Origin: Achromobacter sp. B7
Lineage (GTDB): Bacteria > Pseudomonadota > Gammaproteobacteria > Burkholderiales > Burkholderiaceae_B
DNA length: 64,000 nt
NCBI RefSeq assembly: GCF_003600685.1
Contig: NZ_CP032084.1
Coordinates: 3,534,001 to 3,598,000, forward strand
Direction of reading: 5' to 3'
Shown here: positions 1 through 8,451 of the stretch, one piece after another
Numbering within the stretch: the first letter of the stretch is position 1
How the letters are laid out: each line of letters starts with the position of its first letter
The notes under the pieces: generated by a model
What the model was told of the DNA's origin: nothing
The model's database searches: none
The model's input: only the letters and a program-made list of their open reading frames with translations
Translations under genes and position numbers: made by a program

Positions 1-257
1 GCCTGATGGACGTGGCGGGCGATGCCCAGGGCCTGGCCGCCGCGCTGAACCATTCCGCCTTCAATACCGCCAATGCGCTAGGGCCTTTCCTGGGCGGCCT
101 GGCCATCGCGGCGGGCTACGGCTGGACGTCGACGGGTTGGGTGGGCAGTTTGCTGGCCATCGGCAGCATGCCCTTGTGGCTGTGGGCGGTGATGCTGGAA
201 CGCCGCCATCGCGCCAGGCGGCAGGCCGGGCTTACCGCCAGCGCCGAATCAGCGTAG
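1..257 (+). CDS. MFS transporter, C-terminal fragment
   Basis: This is the tail of a major facilitator superfamily permease whose start lies left of the window. The frame is open from base 3 to the TAG at 255-257. The visible part begins with an acidic loop (GDAQGLAAALNHSAFN), then a glycine-rich helix (NALGPFLGGLAIAAGYGW) and a final hydrophobic helix (GSLLAIGSMPLWLWAVML), closing with a basic tail. The N-x-A-N-x-x-G-P-x-x-G-G pattern is typical of helix 11 in AraJ/Bcr-type proton-driven efflux permeases. The substrate cannot be read from the fragment. It converges on the siderophore ATPase gene with a 27-base gap. Confidence 0.75.
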   Translation, partial: LMDVAGDAQGLAAALNHSAFNTANALGPFLGGLAIAAGYGWTSTGWVGSLLAIGSMPLWLWAVMLERRHRARRQAGLTASAESA

Positions 258-284
258 GGGTTGTGGCGCGCCGCACGACCTTCC

Positions 285-1043
285 TTAGCGGTAATACACG
301 CAGATGCGCTTGCCGCCGATCTCGTGCACGTCGATCGGCAATTCATACAGCGGGCTCAGCACCTCGGGCCGGATCAGTTCGGCCGGGGTGCCTTGATACG
401 CCACGCGCCCCTGCCGCATGGCCACGATGCGGTCCGCGTAGCTGGACGCGAAATTGATGTCGTGCAGCACCAGCACCACCGTCTTGCCCAGCTCATCGGC
501 GGCGCGGCGCAAGGTGCCCATCATGGCCACCGCGTGCTTCATGTCCAGGCTGTTCAGCGGTTCGTCCAACAGCACGTAGCGCGTGTCCTGGCACAGCACC
601 ATCGCAACGAAAGCGCGCTGGCGCTGGCCGCCAGACATCTCATCCAGATAGCGCCCGGCCAGGGGTTCCAGGTTCAGATACGCCAGGGCGCGGTCGATGT
701 GGGTCTTGTCGTCCACGGTCAGCCGCCCGCCCGTATGCGGATAGCGGCCGAACGCGACCAGGTCGCGGACGGTCAGGCGCAGCGGCAGGTGGTTGTCTTG
801 CCGCAGGATGGACAGGCGACGCGCCAGCTCGCGGCTGTCCGCGCGCATCACGTCCAGGCCGTCCACATGGATGCGCCCGGTGGATGCGGGCAGCAGCCGG
901 CTCACCATGGACAGCAGCGTGGACTTGCCCGCGCCGTTGGGCCCGATGATGGCGGTGACGCCGTTGGCGGGCAGTCGCAGCGTGACGTCATCCACCACCA
1001 CGCTGTCGCCGTAGTGCTTGCTGACCTTGTCTATTTCTATCAT
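285..1043 (-). CDS. Iron-siderophore ABC transporter, ATP-binding protein
   Basis: Cytoplasmic ATPase that powers ferric-siderophore import through the two adjacent FecCD-type permeases. The 252-residue protein has a full ABC set: Walker A GPNGAGKS (34-41), Q-loop Gln82, signature SGGQRQR (137-143), Walker B YVLLDEP (156-162) and H-loop His194. The ATG at 1043 overlaps the upstream permease stop by 4 bases (ATGA), which indicates translational coupling. The frame stays open upstream to about 1964, but only this start gives a protein beginning at the normal ABC N-terminus. It is the last gene of the binding protein-permease-permease-ATPase operon. The nearest characterised relatives by pattern are FatE/CeuD/YclP-type ATPases. 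Confidence 0.92.
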   Translation of the reverse strand: MIEIDKVSKHYGDSVVVDDVTLRLPANGVTAIIGPNGAGKSTLLSMVSRLLPASTGRIHVDGLDVMRADSRELARRLSILRQDNHLPLRLTVRDLVAFGRYPHTGGRLTVDDKTHIDRALAYLNLEPLAGRYLDEMSGGQRQRAFVAMVLCQDTRYVLLDEPLNSLDMKHAVAMMGTLRRAADELGKTVVLVLHDINFASSYADRIVAMRQGRVAYQGTPAELIRPEVLSPLYELPIDVHEIGGKRICVYYR

Positions 1044-2032
1044 CGGCGCCCCTTGCGCAGGATCAGGGCGAGGAACATCACGCCGCCCACAAATTCGATC
1101 ACCACGCTGACGGTGGTGTTCAAGCCCAGCACGCGTTCCAGCAGTGTTTGCCCGCCAACCAGGAAGATGACGCCCAGCAAGGTGGCGGCCGGCACGGTGT
1201 AGCGGTGCTTGTCGGACCCCATCGCCTGGTATGCCAGGTTGCTGACCAGCAGGCCGAAGAAGGTGACGGGGCCGACCAGCGCGGTGGACACCGACACCAG
1301 CACCGCGATAGCGCCCAGCGTCAGCAGCAGGCTGCGGCGATAGTCCACGCCCAGGCTCACGGCAATGTCCCGCCCCAGCGCCAACACGTCGTAGCGTTGG
1401 CGCAGCCGCCAGATCACCAGCGTGGCCGCGCATACCGCCGCCAGGGCAATGGGCAACAGCGACACGCGCACGGCATTGAAGCTGGCGAACATGCGGTCTT
1501 GCAGCACCAGGAATTCGTTGGGGTCGATCAAGCGCACGACAAAATTGGACAGGCTGCGAAACAGCAGGCCGAAAACAATGCCCACCAGCATCATCAGGTG
1601 CAGGCTGCGCAACGCATCCGAAAACAGCCATCGGAACAGCAGACAGGCAAACGCCGTCATCGCGCACACCTCCAGCATGAAGGCCGCCACGGGATGCTGG
1701 GCCGCCGTGGCGGCCTGGCCGAAGCCGAACACCACCATCGCCTGGATCAGCAGGTACAGCGCATCGAAGCCCATGATGGCGGGCGTCAGGATGCGGTTGT
1801 GCGTGATGGTCTGGAACAGCACGGACGACACGGCCACGGCATACGCCACCAGCACCATCGCCACCAGCTTGCCGCCACGAAACGGGATCACGAACGACCA
1901 CTGGCCATTGGCGCCCAGGCTCATATACGCCGCCACGCAGGCCAGCGCCACGGCGGACAGCCATAGCAGCCGCGCGCGCTGCGGCGAGCGTGCGCGCATC
2001 TGCACGGCGGGCAAGATAGCCGGATCAGCCAA
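1040..2032 (-). CDS. Iron-siderophore ABC transporter permease (FatC/YclO type)
   Basis: Inner-membrane FecCD-family permease of 330 residues with roughly nine hydrophobic helices. The segment FQTITHNRILTPAIMGFDAL (about 72-91) is characteristic of the FatC/CeuC/YclO branch, which handles anguibactin, petrobactin and other catechol or mixed ligands, rather than the FecD or FhuB branches. It overlaps the preceding permease by 8 bases and the following ATPase by 4, so the cassette is tightly coupled. It should pair with the neighbouring permease as a heterodimer through which the ferric chelate passes. The exact siderophore cannot be assigned from sequence. Confidence 0.9.
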   Translation of the reverse strand: MADPAILPAVQMRARSPQRARLLWLSAVALACVAAYMSLGANGQWSFVIPFRGGKLVAMVLVAYAVAVSSVLFQTITHNRILTPAIMGFDALYLLIQAMVVFGFGQAATAAQHPVAAFMLEVCAMTAFACLLFRWLFSDALRSLHLMMLVGIVFGLLFRSLSNFVVRLIDPNEFLVLQDRMFASFNAVRVSLLPIALAAVCAATLVIWRLRQRYDVLALGRDIAVSLGVDYRRSLLLTLGAIAVLVSVSTALVGPVTFFGLLVSNLAYQAMGSDKHRYTVPAATLLGVIFLVGGQTLLERVLGLNTTVSVVIEFVGGVMFLALILRKGRR

Positions 2033-3017
2033 GACGAGTCCTTTTCAAACGCAGCAGGCACAGGAACAGAATGCTGCCGACCACGCCCACCACGGTGCCG
2101 ATCGGGATTTCGTAGGGGTGGATCACCAGCCGCCCGATGATGTCGCAGGCCAGCACGAAGACGCCGCCCAGCAAGGCTACCCACGGGATGGAGCGGCGCA
2201 TGTTGTCGCCCAGCACCAGGCTGACGGCGTTGGGCACGATCAGGCCCAGGAAGGGTATGCCGCCCGCCGTGACCACCACCACGGCTGAAATGGCCGACAC
2301 GATAAGCAGGCCCACGAACGTCAGGCGCGCGTGGTTCAAGCCCAGGTTGGACGCGAACTCGCGGCCCATGCCCGCGACCGTATAGCGATCCGCCGCTACA
2401 TAGGCGGCGCAGGCCAGTGCGAAGCCGATCCACAGCAATTCATAGCGGCCGCGCAGCACGCCCGAGAAATCACCGGTGGTCCAGGCGTGCAGCGATTGCA
2501 GCAGGTCAAAACGAAAGGCAATGAAGGTAGTGGCCGCGTGGATGACCCCGCCCAGGATTAGGCCGATCAGCGGCACGATGAACGGCGTGCGTAGCGGCAC
2601 GCGGCGCAGCAAGGCCAAAAACAGCAAAGTGCCGGCCAGCGCAAAAGCCGTGGCCGTCATCATCTTGCCGATTACCGGCGTATCGGGCGCCAGCAAGGTA
2701 ATAACAAGAATGCCCAGCGTGGCCGATTCGACGGTGCCGGCCGTGGTGGGTTCCACAAAGCGGTTGCGCACCAGCATCTGCATGATCAACCCCGCCACCG
2801 CCAGCGCCATGCCGGCCAGCAGCAAGGCCAGCGTGCGAGGCACGCGGCTGACCATCAACAGGCGCCAGGCGCGCTCGGCCTCTTCGCCGCTGCCCCACAG
2901 CGCCGAGACGGACAAGGTGCCCGCGCCCAGGCTGACACTGGCCGCGCACAGCGCCAACAGCACCATCACCGCCAGCGTCAGCCCGCCCCACCCGCTTATC
3001 GTGCGCCGCCAGGTCAT
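2025..3017 (-). CDS. Iron-siderophore ABC transporter permease (FatD/CeuB type)
   Basis: Second FecCD-type permease, 330 residues. Hydrophobic helices run through the length, with the family patterns RVPRTLALLLAGMALAVAG (about 59-77) and RNRFVEPTTAGTVESATLG (about 84-102). That matches FatD/CeuB/YclN proteins, whose partner is a FatC/YclO-type permease, as found next door. It lies 31 bases downstream of the binding-protein gene on the same strand. The two permeases have different sequences, so the transporter core is probably a heterodimer. Fur control of the whole operon is expected for this function, but I saw no box directly upstream of this gene. Confidence 0.9.
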   Translation of the reverse strand: MTWRRTISGWGGLTLAVMVLLALCAASVSLGAGTLSVSALWGSGEEAERAWRLLMVSRVPRTLALLLAGMALAVAGLIMQMLVRNRFVEPTTAGTVESATLGILVITLLAPDTPVIGKMMTATAFALAGTLLFLALLRRVPLRTPFIVPLIGLILGGVIHAATTFIAFRFDLLQSLHAWTTGDFSGVLRGRYELLWIGFALACAAYVAADRYTVAGMGREFASNLGLNHARLTFVGLLIVSAISAVVVVTAGGIPFLGLIVPNAVSLVLGDNMRRSIPWVALLGGVFVLACDIIGRLVIHPYEIPIGTVVGVVGSILFLCLLRLKRTRLG

Positions 3018-3048
3018 CGGCGGCCTTCCCTTGCCCCAGTCATGCCGC

Positions 3049-3999
3049 TTACTTTCGCGGCGCCAGCGCGGCCGCGATGTCGTCCACGTTCTGCTGCATG
3101 GCCGTCAGCCCGGCGCTGCCCAGCAGGTACCAGTTAAAGCCGTTCAGATAGACCACGCGCTTGTTCTTCCACGCGGCCGTGGCGCGCACCAGGTCGTTGT
3201 CCAGCATGCGCTGGGCCGACACGCCTTCGCGGCCGATCGCGGCATCGCGGTCAATCACGAAGAGCCAGTCGGGGTTCGTCTCGGCAATGAATTCAAACGA
3301 GATGGCCTGGCCGTGGTTGGACACGTTCAGCCCCTTGGCCGCGGGCTTGAGGCCGAACGCATCATGGATAACGCCAAAGCGCGAACCCGGGCCGTAGGCG
3401 CTCATCTTGCCACCCGTGGTCAGGATGACCAGCGCCGTGCCGGCCGTGGCGGCCTGGCCTTGCAGCGCGGAAATCGATGCACGCAAGGCGTCCAGCTTCT
3501 GGCGCGCTTGCGCCTGTTTGCCGTAGATGGCGGCCAGCGTTTCGGTGTTGCGGGTGACGCTGCCGACCAGGTCGCGCGGGTCGACGGTCAGGTCGATGGT
3601 GGGCGCCAGCTTGGACAGTTCGTCGTACTTCGGCGCCGACCGGCCGGCGACGATAATCACCTGCGGCTGCGCGGCGTGGATCACTTCGTAGTTGGGCTCG
3701 AACAGCGAACCCACTTTCAGGTAGCGCGGCTCGGCATATTGCGCCAGCTGCGGCGGCAGCTTGGCGGCCGTGGGCACGCCGGCCACTTCCACGTCCAGCG
3801 CGTCCAGGGTGTCCAGCACCGCCATGTCCATCACGATGGTTTTGGTGGGATTGGCCGGCACGCTCGTCTGCCCGCGTGCGTGTTTGACCGGCACGGTGGC
3901 TTGCGCCATGCACACGCCAAAGGCGGCCGACAGGGCCAGCGCGGCGCCTGCCTGGATCAGTCGGCGTCGGCCATGGCCGGTGTTTTGCTGCATCGTCAT
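3049..3999 (-). CDS. Periplasmic siderophore-binding protein (FatB/CeuE type)
   Basis: Periplasmic receptor that should collect the ferric siderophore after outer-membrane transport and pass it to the permease pair. The 316-residue precursor begins with a basic segment containing RRRLIQ, then a hydrophobic core ending near CMAQA. This is a signal peptide, and its paired arginines leave Tat export possible. The body has the FepB/FatB fold pattern: PTKTIVMDMAVLDTLDALDV, then YLKVGSLFEPNYEVIHAAQP and PQVIIVAGRS. The ATG at 3999 has an AAGAGG ribosome-binding site about six bases upstream. It heads the four-gene ABC cassette and lies 63 bases downstream of the receptor gene on the same strand, with the C tract between them. 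Confidence 0.9.
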   Translation of the reverse strand: MTMQQNTGHGRRRLIQAGAALALSAAFGVCMAQATVPVKHARGQTSVPANPTKTIVMDMAVLDTLDALDVEVAGVPTAAKLPPQLAQYAEPRYLKVGSLFEPNYEVIHAAQPQVIIVAGRSAPKYDELSKLAPTIDLTVDPRDLVGSVTRNTETLAAIYGKQAQARQKLDALRASISALQGQAATAGTALVILTTGGKMSAYGPGSRFGVIHDAFGLKPAAKGLNVSNHGQAISFEFIAETNPDWLFVIDRDAAIGREGVSAQRMLDNDLVRATAAWKNKRVVYLNGFNWYLLGSAGLTAMQQNVDDIAAALAPRK

Positions 4000-4035
4000 A
4001 CGTACCTCTTAGGCTTCGCGGGGAAGCAGGAATCG

Positions 4036-4046
4036 CCCCCCCCCCC
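4036..4046. repeat. 11-base poly-C tract (poly-G on the coding strand)
   Basis: An uninterrupted run of eleven C lies between the receptor stop and the ATG of the siderophore-binding protein, 37 bases upstream of that start. Homopolymers of this length slip during replication, and in Bordetella a poly-C tract is a known phase-variation switch in fimbrial promoters. The tract is not inside the coding frame. Starting at an upstream ATG at 4057 and reading through with one base more or fewer gives a stop before or at the binding-protein ATG, so a protein extension is not produced. Confidence 0.85.
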
Positions 4047-4062
4047 AGTTCATTCATCCCGA

Positions 4063-6084
4063 TCAGAATTTCACGCCGACGCCCAGCCAGTAACGGCGGC
4101 CGTCTTCGACGTATTCGTAATCGTCATACGTGACCTGCTTGTCGAACAGGTTGTAGATGCCGGCATACACCGACACGGTCTTGTTCACCGCGTACGACGC
4201 GCCCATGTCCACGAAGGTGTAGGACGGCGCCACCACCGACGACGACGATGCGCCCGTGATCGGCTGGCTTTCCTTGCCGCGATAGTTCACGCGCGCCCAC
4301 GCTTGCAGCGCGTCGGACGCCTGCCAGTCCACCGTGGTGGTGAACAGGTGCTTGGGCAATTGGTTCAGCGGTTCGCCCTTGTACTGGCCCGACTTCTGTT
4401 CCGACTTGGTAAACGTGTAGCTGCTGGTCACCGACCAGTCGCGCGCCAGCGGCAACTTCATGCTGGCTTCCACGCCGCGCGACACGGCCTTGTCCACGTT
4501 CATGTAGGTGGTGGGGTTGGAGCCGAACTGGTTAGGGCCTTCGGTGCACTGGGACAAGGGGCACGCCACGCGCGTGATCTTGTCCTTGAAGTCGTTGTTG
4601 AACAGCGTGACGCCCGCGTTAAAGCCTTCGCCGTCGTCATACAGCAGGCCAATTTCTTCCGTGACGGACTTCTCGGGCGTCAGGTCCGGGTTGCCGTACA
4701 TGTTGCCGCCCCGGCTGACCTGCCCCCAGCCCGCCACCGTCTGGCGCAGGTCCGGCGCGCGAAAACCGGTGGACACGCCGCCCTTCAGGGTCCAGCGGTC
4801 GGCGAAATGCCACACGCCGTACAGACGCGGGCTGAAGTGCGTGCCGAAGTTTTCGTCTTCGTCCATGCGCAGGCCGGCAGTGACGGCAAACTGCTCGGTC
4901 AGGCGCCATTCGTCTTCAGCGAACAATGCCCACTGGTAGCGGTCGATCTTGTTGGGGCCGCCGGACAGCTGGTTGCCGGTCTGGTCGTTCAGGCGCTGGC
5001 TCAGGTAGGTGCCGCCCAGCGTCAGCATGTGCGAGCCCAGCGGCAGGGTCCAGCTGGTTTGCAGGTTCAGGTTCTTGACCTTCATCTGGCGCGAGCGGTT
5101 GTCGAATTCTTCTTCCTGCACATAGCTGTCCGACACCGCCCAGCCCCAGCGCCCGGTATGCGACAGCGCCCACTTGTTGCTGCGGTAGTCGTTCTGCGCC
5201 GACGCGGGGCAACCGGTGCGCGCGCACGCCTCGCCCGGCGCCAGCGGCGCGACCGTCTTGCCCAGCGTTTCCTGGATTTTCTGACGCATCGTGGTGGCTT
5301 CCAGCACGATGTCGTGGTCGCGGTTGGGGGTCAGCGCCAGCTTGGCCGTGACGCTGTCGGAATTGCGCTTGCGAAATCCGTCAACGATATTGTCTTCGTC
5401 GCGCTGCGAGGCCTGGCCGTAGATTTGCAGGCCCAGCAGGTCATTCTTGATGGGGCCGGCCAGGTAGAAGTTGCCCTGGTAGATATCGCCCGACTTGCTG
5501 CTTTCCTGGATGGTGGTATCCATGCGGATTTCACCGTGCCATTCCTTGGGCACCTTGCGGGTGATGATGTTGATGACGCCGCCCATGGCGTCCGAGCCGT
5601 ACAGCGACGACATCGGGCCGCGCACGACTTCAATGCGTTCGATGGCGGCAAGCGGCGGCGTCCAGCCGCCTTCGACCCCGGCGGAGTCGGAATTGGTGCG
5701 GGTCTCGCGCGAGCTTTGGCGCTTGCCGTCGATCAGGATCAGCGTGTACTGCGGGCCCATGCCGCGCAGGCTGATGTCCTGGCGGTCGCCACCGCCGGTA
5801 ACGATGACGCCCGGCACGTCGATCAGCGCGTCATTCACGTCGCGGTAGAACTTCTTGTCCAGGTCTTCGCGGGTGATGACGCTGATGGAAGCCGGCGCGT
5901 CCTGGATCTGCTGTTCGAAGCCGCTGGCCGTGACCACCACGGTGTCCAGCGTCTTGGCCTCGCTTGCGGCCTGCGCCCACGACGCCGCCGGCGCCATGCC
6001 TAGGCCGGCCGCGCACAACGCCGCCGCCAGCTGCGTGCGCGATGTCAAAACACGGCCGCCCAAGGCCAGATCGTTGCTGCTCAT
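4063..6084 (-). CDS. TonB-dependent siderophore receptor 1
   Basis: Outer-membrane ferric-siderophore receptor of 673 residues. A signal peptide ends near SWAQA (about 39), followed by a TonB box TLDTVVVTA (45-53). A plug domain contains APASISVITREDL, LRGMGPQYTLILIDGKR and the conserved RIEVVRGPMSSLYGSDAMGG. A 22-strand barrel closes with a C-terminal aromatic strand ending GVGVKF. Plug and barrel resemble FepA/PfeA/IrgA/CirA-type catecholate receptors. It shares a nearly identical plug-coding stretch with receptor 2 (about 92% over 99 bases). A Fur-like box lies about 70-95 bases upstream of the ATG. Two cysteines in an extracellular-type loop (ACARTGCPAS) may form a disulfide. Confidence 0.93.
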   Translation of the reverse strand: MSSNDLALGGRVLTSRTQLAAALCAAGLGMAPAASWAQAASEAKTLDTVVVTASGFEQQIQDAPASISVITREDLDKKFYRDVNDALIDVPGVIVTGGGDRQDISLRGMGPQYTLILIDGKRQSSRETRTNSDSAGVEGGWTPPLAAIERIEVVRGPMSSLYGSDAMGGVINIITRKVPKEWHGEIRMDTTIQESSKSGDIYQGNFYLAGPIKNDLLGLQIYGQASQRDEDNIVDGFRKRNSDSVTAKLALTPNRDHDIVLEATTMRQKIQETLGKTVAPLAPGEACARTGCPASAQNDYRSNKWALSHTGRWGWAVSDSYVQEEEFDNRSRQMKVKNLNLQTSWTLPLGSHMLTLGGTYLSQRLNDQTGNQLSGGPNKIDRYQWALFAEDEWRLTEQFAVTAGLRMDEDENFGTHFSPRLYGVWHFADRWTLKGGVSTGFRAPDLRQTVAGWGQVSRGGNMYGNPDLTPEKSVTEEIGLLYDDGEGFNAGVTLFNNDFKDKITRVACPLSQCTEGPNQFGSNPTTYMNVDKAVSRGVEASMKLPLARDWSVTSSYTFTKSEQKSGQYKGEPLNQLPKHLFTTTVDWQASDALQAWARVNYRGKESQPITGASSSSVVAPSYTFVDMGASYAVNKTVSVYAGIYNLFDKQVTYDDYEYVEDGRRYWLGVGVKF

Positions 6085-6156
6085 GATGCTTGTTTTCTCC
6101 CGTACCAGCGCCCTGCCGCACCCCGCGTGCGGCCTCGGCGCTGCCTCTTATTTCTT

Positions 6157-6177
6157 AATGAAAACTATTCTCATATT
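6157..6177 (-). promoter_or_regulatory. Candidate Fur box upstream of receptor 1
   Basis: The sequence aatgaaaactattctcatatt is AT-rich in a GC-rich background and matches the common Bordetella-type Fur pattern (AATGA...TTCTCATT), with inverted TGA and TCA ends. It lies in the 211-base divergent region between receptor 1 and the response regulator gene, so it could serve either or both. The match is judged by eye; no matrix score was computed. Confidence 0.6.
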
Positions 6178-6295
6178 AGAATTGAGGCTTTCGGAACCGG
6201 GCAAACACCTTTCCGCAACTTTTATCTTCTTCAGACTTCTTGACACTTCGGCGGGCGGCCATCGGCCACACTGCCGGGTGCGGAACACACTACGG

Positions 6296-7009
6296 ATGCT
6301 CTTCTCCCAATCAGCGGTCGCGCGCCGCATCCTGCTTATCGACGACGACGTCGAACTGGCACAGATGCTGCGTGAATACCTTGAACCCAACCATTGCGTG
6401 CTGACCCTGGCGCATACGGGCACGCACGGGCTGGCCCTGCTGGCGCAGGACGACTACGACCTGATCCTGTTGGACCTGATGCTGCCGGACGGCAGTGGCC
6501 TGGACCTGCTCAAGCAATACCGGCAACGCTCGCGCCGCCCCGTCATCATGTTCACGGCGCACGGCGGCGAAACCGACCGCGTGCTGGGGCTGGAATTCGG
6601 CGCCGACGATTACCTGGCCAAGCCCTTCAGCCCGCGCGAACTCAAGGCCCGCATCACCGCCGTGCTGCGGCGCTTTGAAGAGGTGCCTGAAACCACCAAG
6701 CCCAGCCTGACGCTGGGCGCGCTGTCGCTGGACCCGGCCTCCGGGCGCGCCTGCCTGGACGCCGAGGAGGTGCTGCTGACCGGCGCCGAACAGCGCATCC
6801 TGGAACTGCTGATGCGCGCGCCGGGCCAGGTCGTGGCGCGCGAACAGATCGGCATGTATGCGCTGGGCCGGCGGCCCGACCGCTATGACCGCAGTATCGA
6901 CACGCACATCAGCGCGCTGCGCAAGAAGCTGCGGCTGGATCAGGCCAACGGCACGCTGTCGATCCGCAATCTGCGCGGCCTGGGTTACGTGCTGGCGGGC
7001 GCGGCCTGA
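6296..7009 (+). CDS. OmpR-family response regulator
   Basis: Two-component DNA-binding regulator of 237 residues. The receiver domain carries the acidic group DDD (16-18), phospho-acceptor Asp60 in LILLDLMLPDG, the switch threonine in MFTAHG and the conserved lysine in YLAKPFSP. A C-terminal winged helix ends with the OmpR signature HISALRKKLR. Longer readings starting upstream are possible, but this ATG places the receiver domain at the N-terminus as is usual. The stop overlaps the kinase ATG (TGATG), so the pair is co-translated. Its position beside a catechol-type receptor suggests a role like PfeR, the regulator of the Pseudomonas ferric-enterobactin receptor; that role is inferred. Confidence 0.93.
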   Translation: MLFSQSAVARRILLIDDDVELAQMLREYLEPNHCVLTLAHTGTHGLALLAQDDYDLILLDLMLPDGSGLDLLKQYRQRSRRPVIMFTAHGGETDRVLGLEFGADDYLAKPFSPRELKARITAVLRRFEEVPETTKPSLTLGALSLDPASGRACLDAEEVLLTGAEQRILELLMRAPGQVVAREQIGMYALGRRPDRYDRSIDTHISALRKKLRLDQANGTLSIRNLRGLGYVLAGAA

Positions 7010-8451
7010 TGCGCTGGTTATTGCCGACGCGCTCGCTGTTCTGGCGCGCGTTCCTGACCTTCTGGTCCGCCATGGCCATCATCCTGGTGTGCGGCATGCT
7101 GTTCACGGCGGCCGTGGCCTGGTATCGCATCAATTCGCTGGACGGCCTGAACCCGGGCAGCCTGACGCATGACGCCGCCCAGGTGGCTCGCATCCACGGC
7201 AAGGACGGCCTGGAACGCTGGGTGCAAGCGATGGACCAGCGCTATTCCGCGCTGAAGATCTTCATCCTGGATACGGACGACCGCGAGATCCTGGGCCGCA
7301 CGCTGCCGGCCCGCATGCACGATTGGCTAAGCGCTTACCGCGCGGCGCCCGACCGGCCCGTGCCAGCGGACCCGGCGCAGCCGGACCCCTCTGTTCAACG
7401 CGTATCTTGGTGGCAGCCGCAGCTGCTGGTGCTACCGGATGGCGCCGAGCTGCTGATGCTGTTCCTGCCGTTCGACTCGTCGCACTGGGAAGTCTTGGGA
7501 CTGTCGCCCGTGGCGCTGGCCTTGCTGCTGTTCGCGCTGGCGGTGACGGCGCCGTTCTGCTGGGCGCTGACCCGCCATGTGACGGCGCCCTTGACGCAGC
7601 TGCGTCACACCACGCAGGCGCTGGCAGCGGGCCATCTGGGCGCGCACACGCCGGCCAAGCTGGCCGGCCGCAAGGACGAACTTGGCCTGTTGGCGCGCGA
7701 CTTCAACGCCATGGCCGACCGCCTGAAAGCGGTGGTCGACACGCGTGAACAACTGCTGCACAACATCGCGCATGAATTGCGTTCGCCGCTGGCGCGGCTG
7801 CGTTTGGCCAGCGAGCTGGCGCGGCGCAAGGATGAACGCCAGGATGTGCAGCTGGACCGTATCGAACGTGAATGCGAACGGCTGGATGCGCTGGTCGGCA
7901 GCACGCTGCGGCTGGCGCGGCTGGGCGCGCTGCCCGAACCGAACGACACGCTGGACCTTGGCGACATCGTCAACGCCGTGGTCGAAGACGCCCGCTTTGA
8001 AGCGACCACGTTGCAAGTGCGCATCGCCTGGGAACCGCCCCCGCCGGTGCTGATCACAGGCGAGCGCGACAGCCTGTCCAGCGCCATTGAAAACGTCATG
8101 CGCAACGCGCTGCGTTTCGCGCCGGCGCACAGCGCCATCCGCGTGCGGCTGATACAGAACGCGAATTACGCCTGCGTGGAAATTGAAGACCGAGGGCCCG
8201 GCGTGTCGCCGAATGATCTGGAATCATTGTTCGAACCCTTCTTTCGCGCGGCCTCGGGCGCCAAGACACCGGGCTCCGGAGCGGGCCTGGGCCTGTCGAT
8301 TGCCCAGGCCGCCGTGGCCGCGCACAAGGGGCGGATAGCGGCACGGAACGTGTCGCCGCACGGGCTGGCGGTGCGCATTGAAGTGCCACATCCGTTGCCT
8401 GTTCCGCTGCCCGCTCCGCCGCCTGGCTCCCCGGCCCCGATCAGAACGTGA
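7009..8451 (+). CDS. Sensor histidine kinase of the siderophore locus
   Basis: Membrane-bound partner of the adjacent response regulator, 480 residues. A first membrane helix (about 10-40) and a second (about 165-190) enclose a periplasmic sensor of about 125 residues. Then come a HAMP linker, the dimerisation helix with phospho-acceptor His255 in NIAHELRSPLARLR, and an ATPase domain with N-box ENVMRNALRFAP and G-boxes DRGPGV and GAGLGLSIAQ. The layout is CpxA/PfeS-like. The C-terminus ends in a proline-rich tail. Its last 11 bases overlap the 3' end of the convergent receptor 2 gene. The signal is unknown; neighbours suggest a ferric siderophore in the periplasm. Confidence 0.92.
   Translation: MRWLLPTRSLFWRAFLTFWSAMAIILVCGMLFTAAVAWYRINSLDGLNPGSLTHDAAQVARIHGKDGLERWVQAMDQRYSALKIFILDTDDREILGRTLPARMHDWLSAYRAAPDRPVPADPAQPDPSVQRVSWWQPQLLVLPDGAELLMLFLPFDSSHWEVLGLSPVALALLLFALAVTAPFCWALTRHVTAPLTQLRHTTQALAAGHLGAHTPAKLAGRKDELGLLARDFNAMADRLKAVVDTREQLLHNIAHELRSPLARLRLASELARRKDERQDVQLDRIERECERLDALVGSTLRLARLGALPEPNDTLDLGDIVNAVVEDARFEATTLQVRIAWEPPPPVLITGERDSLSSAIENVMRNALRFAPAHSAIRVRLIQNANYACVEIEDRGPGVSPNDLESLFEPFFRAASGAKTPGSGAGLGLSIAQAAVAAHKGRIAARNVSPHGLAVRIEVPHPLPVPLPAPPPGSPAPIRT

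Noticed and set aside
285..1964. A 559-codon reading of the ATPase gene
   Set aside because: The extra N-terminal part overlaps the permease gene in another frame and lacks homology; the ATPase starts at 1043.
3362..4057. A frame that runs through the poly-G tract into the binding-protein gene
   Set aside because: It is out of frame with the conserved protein, and changing the tract length only leads to stops, so it cannot be a coding contingency switch.
2476..6003. A 1175-codon open frame on the + strand opposite the siderophore genes
   Set aside because: It is antisense to three well-supported genes and the protein is rich in His, Arg, Gln and Ala with no family pattern. This is a common artefact of GC-rich coding DNA.
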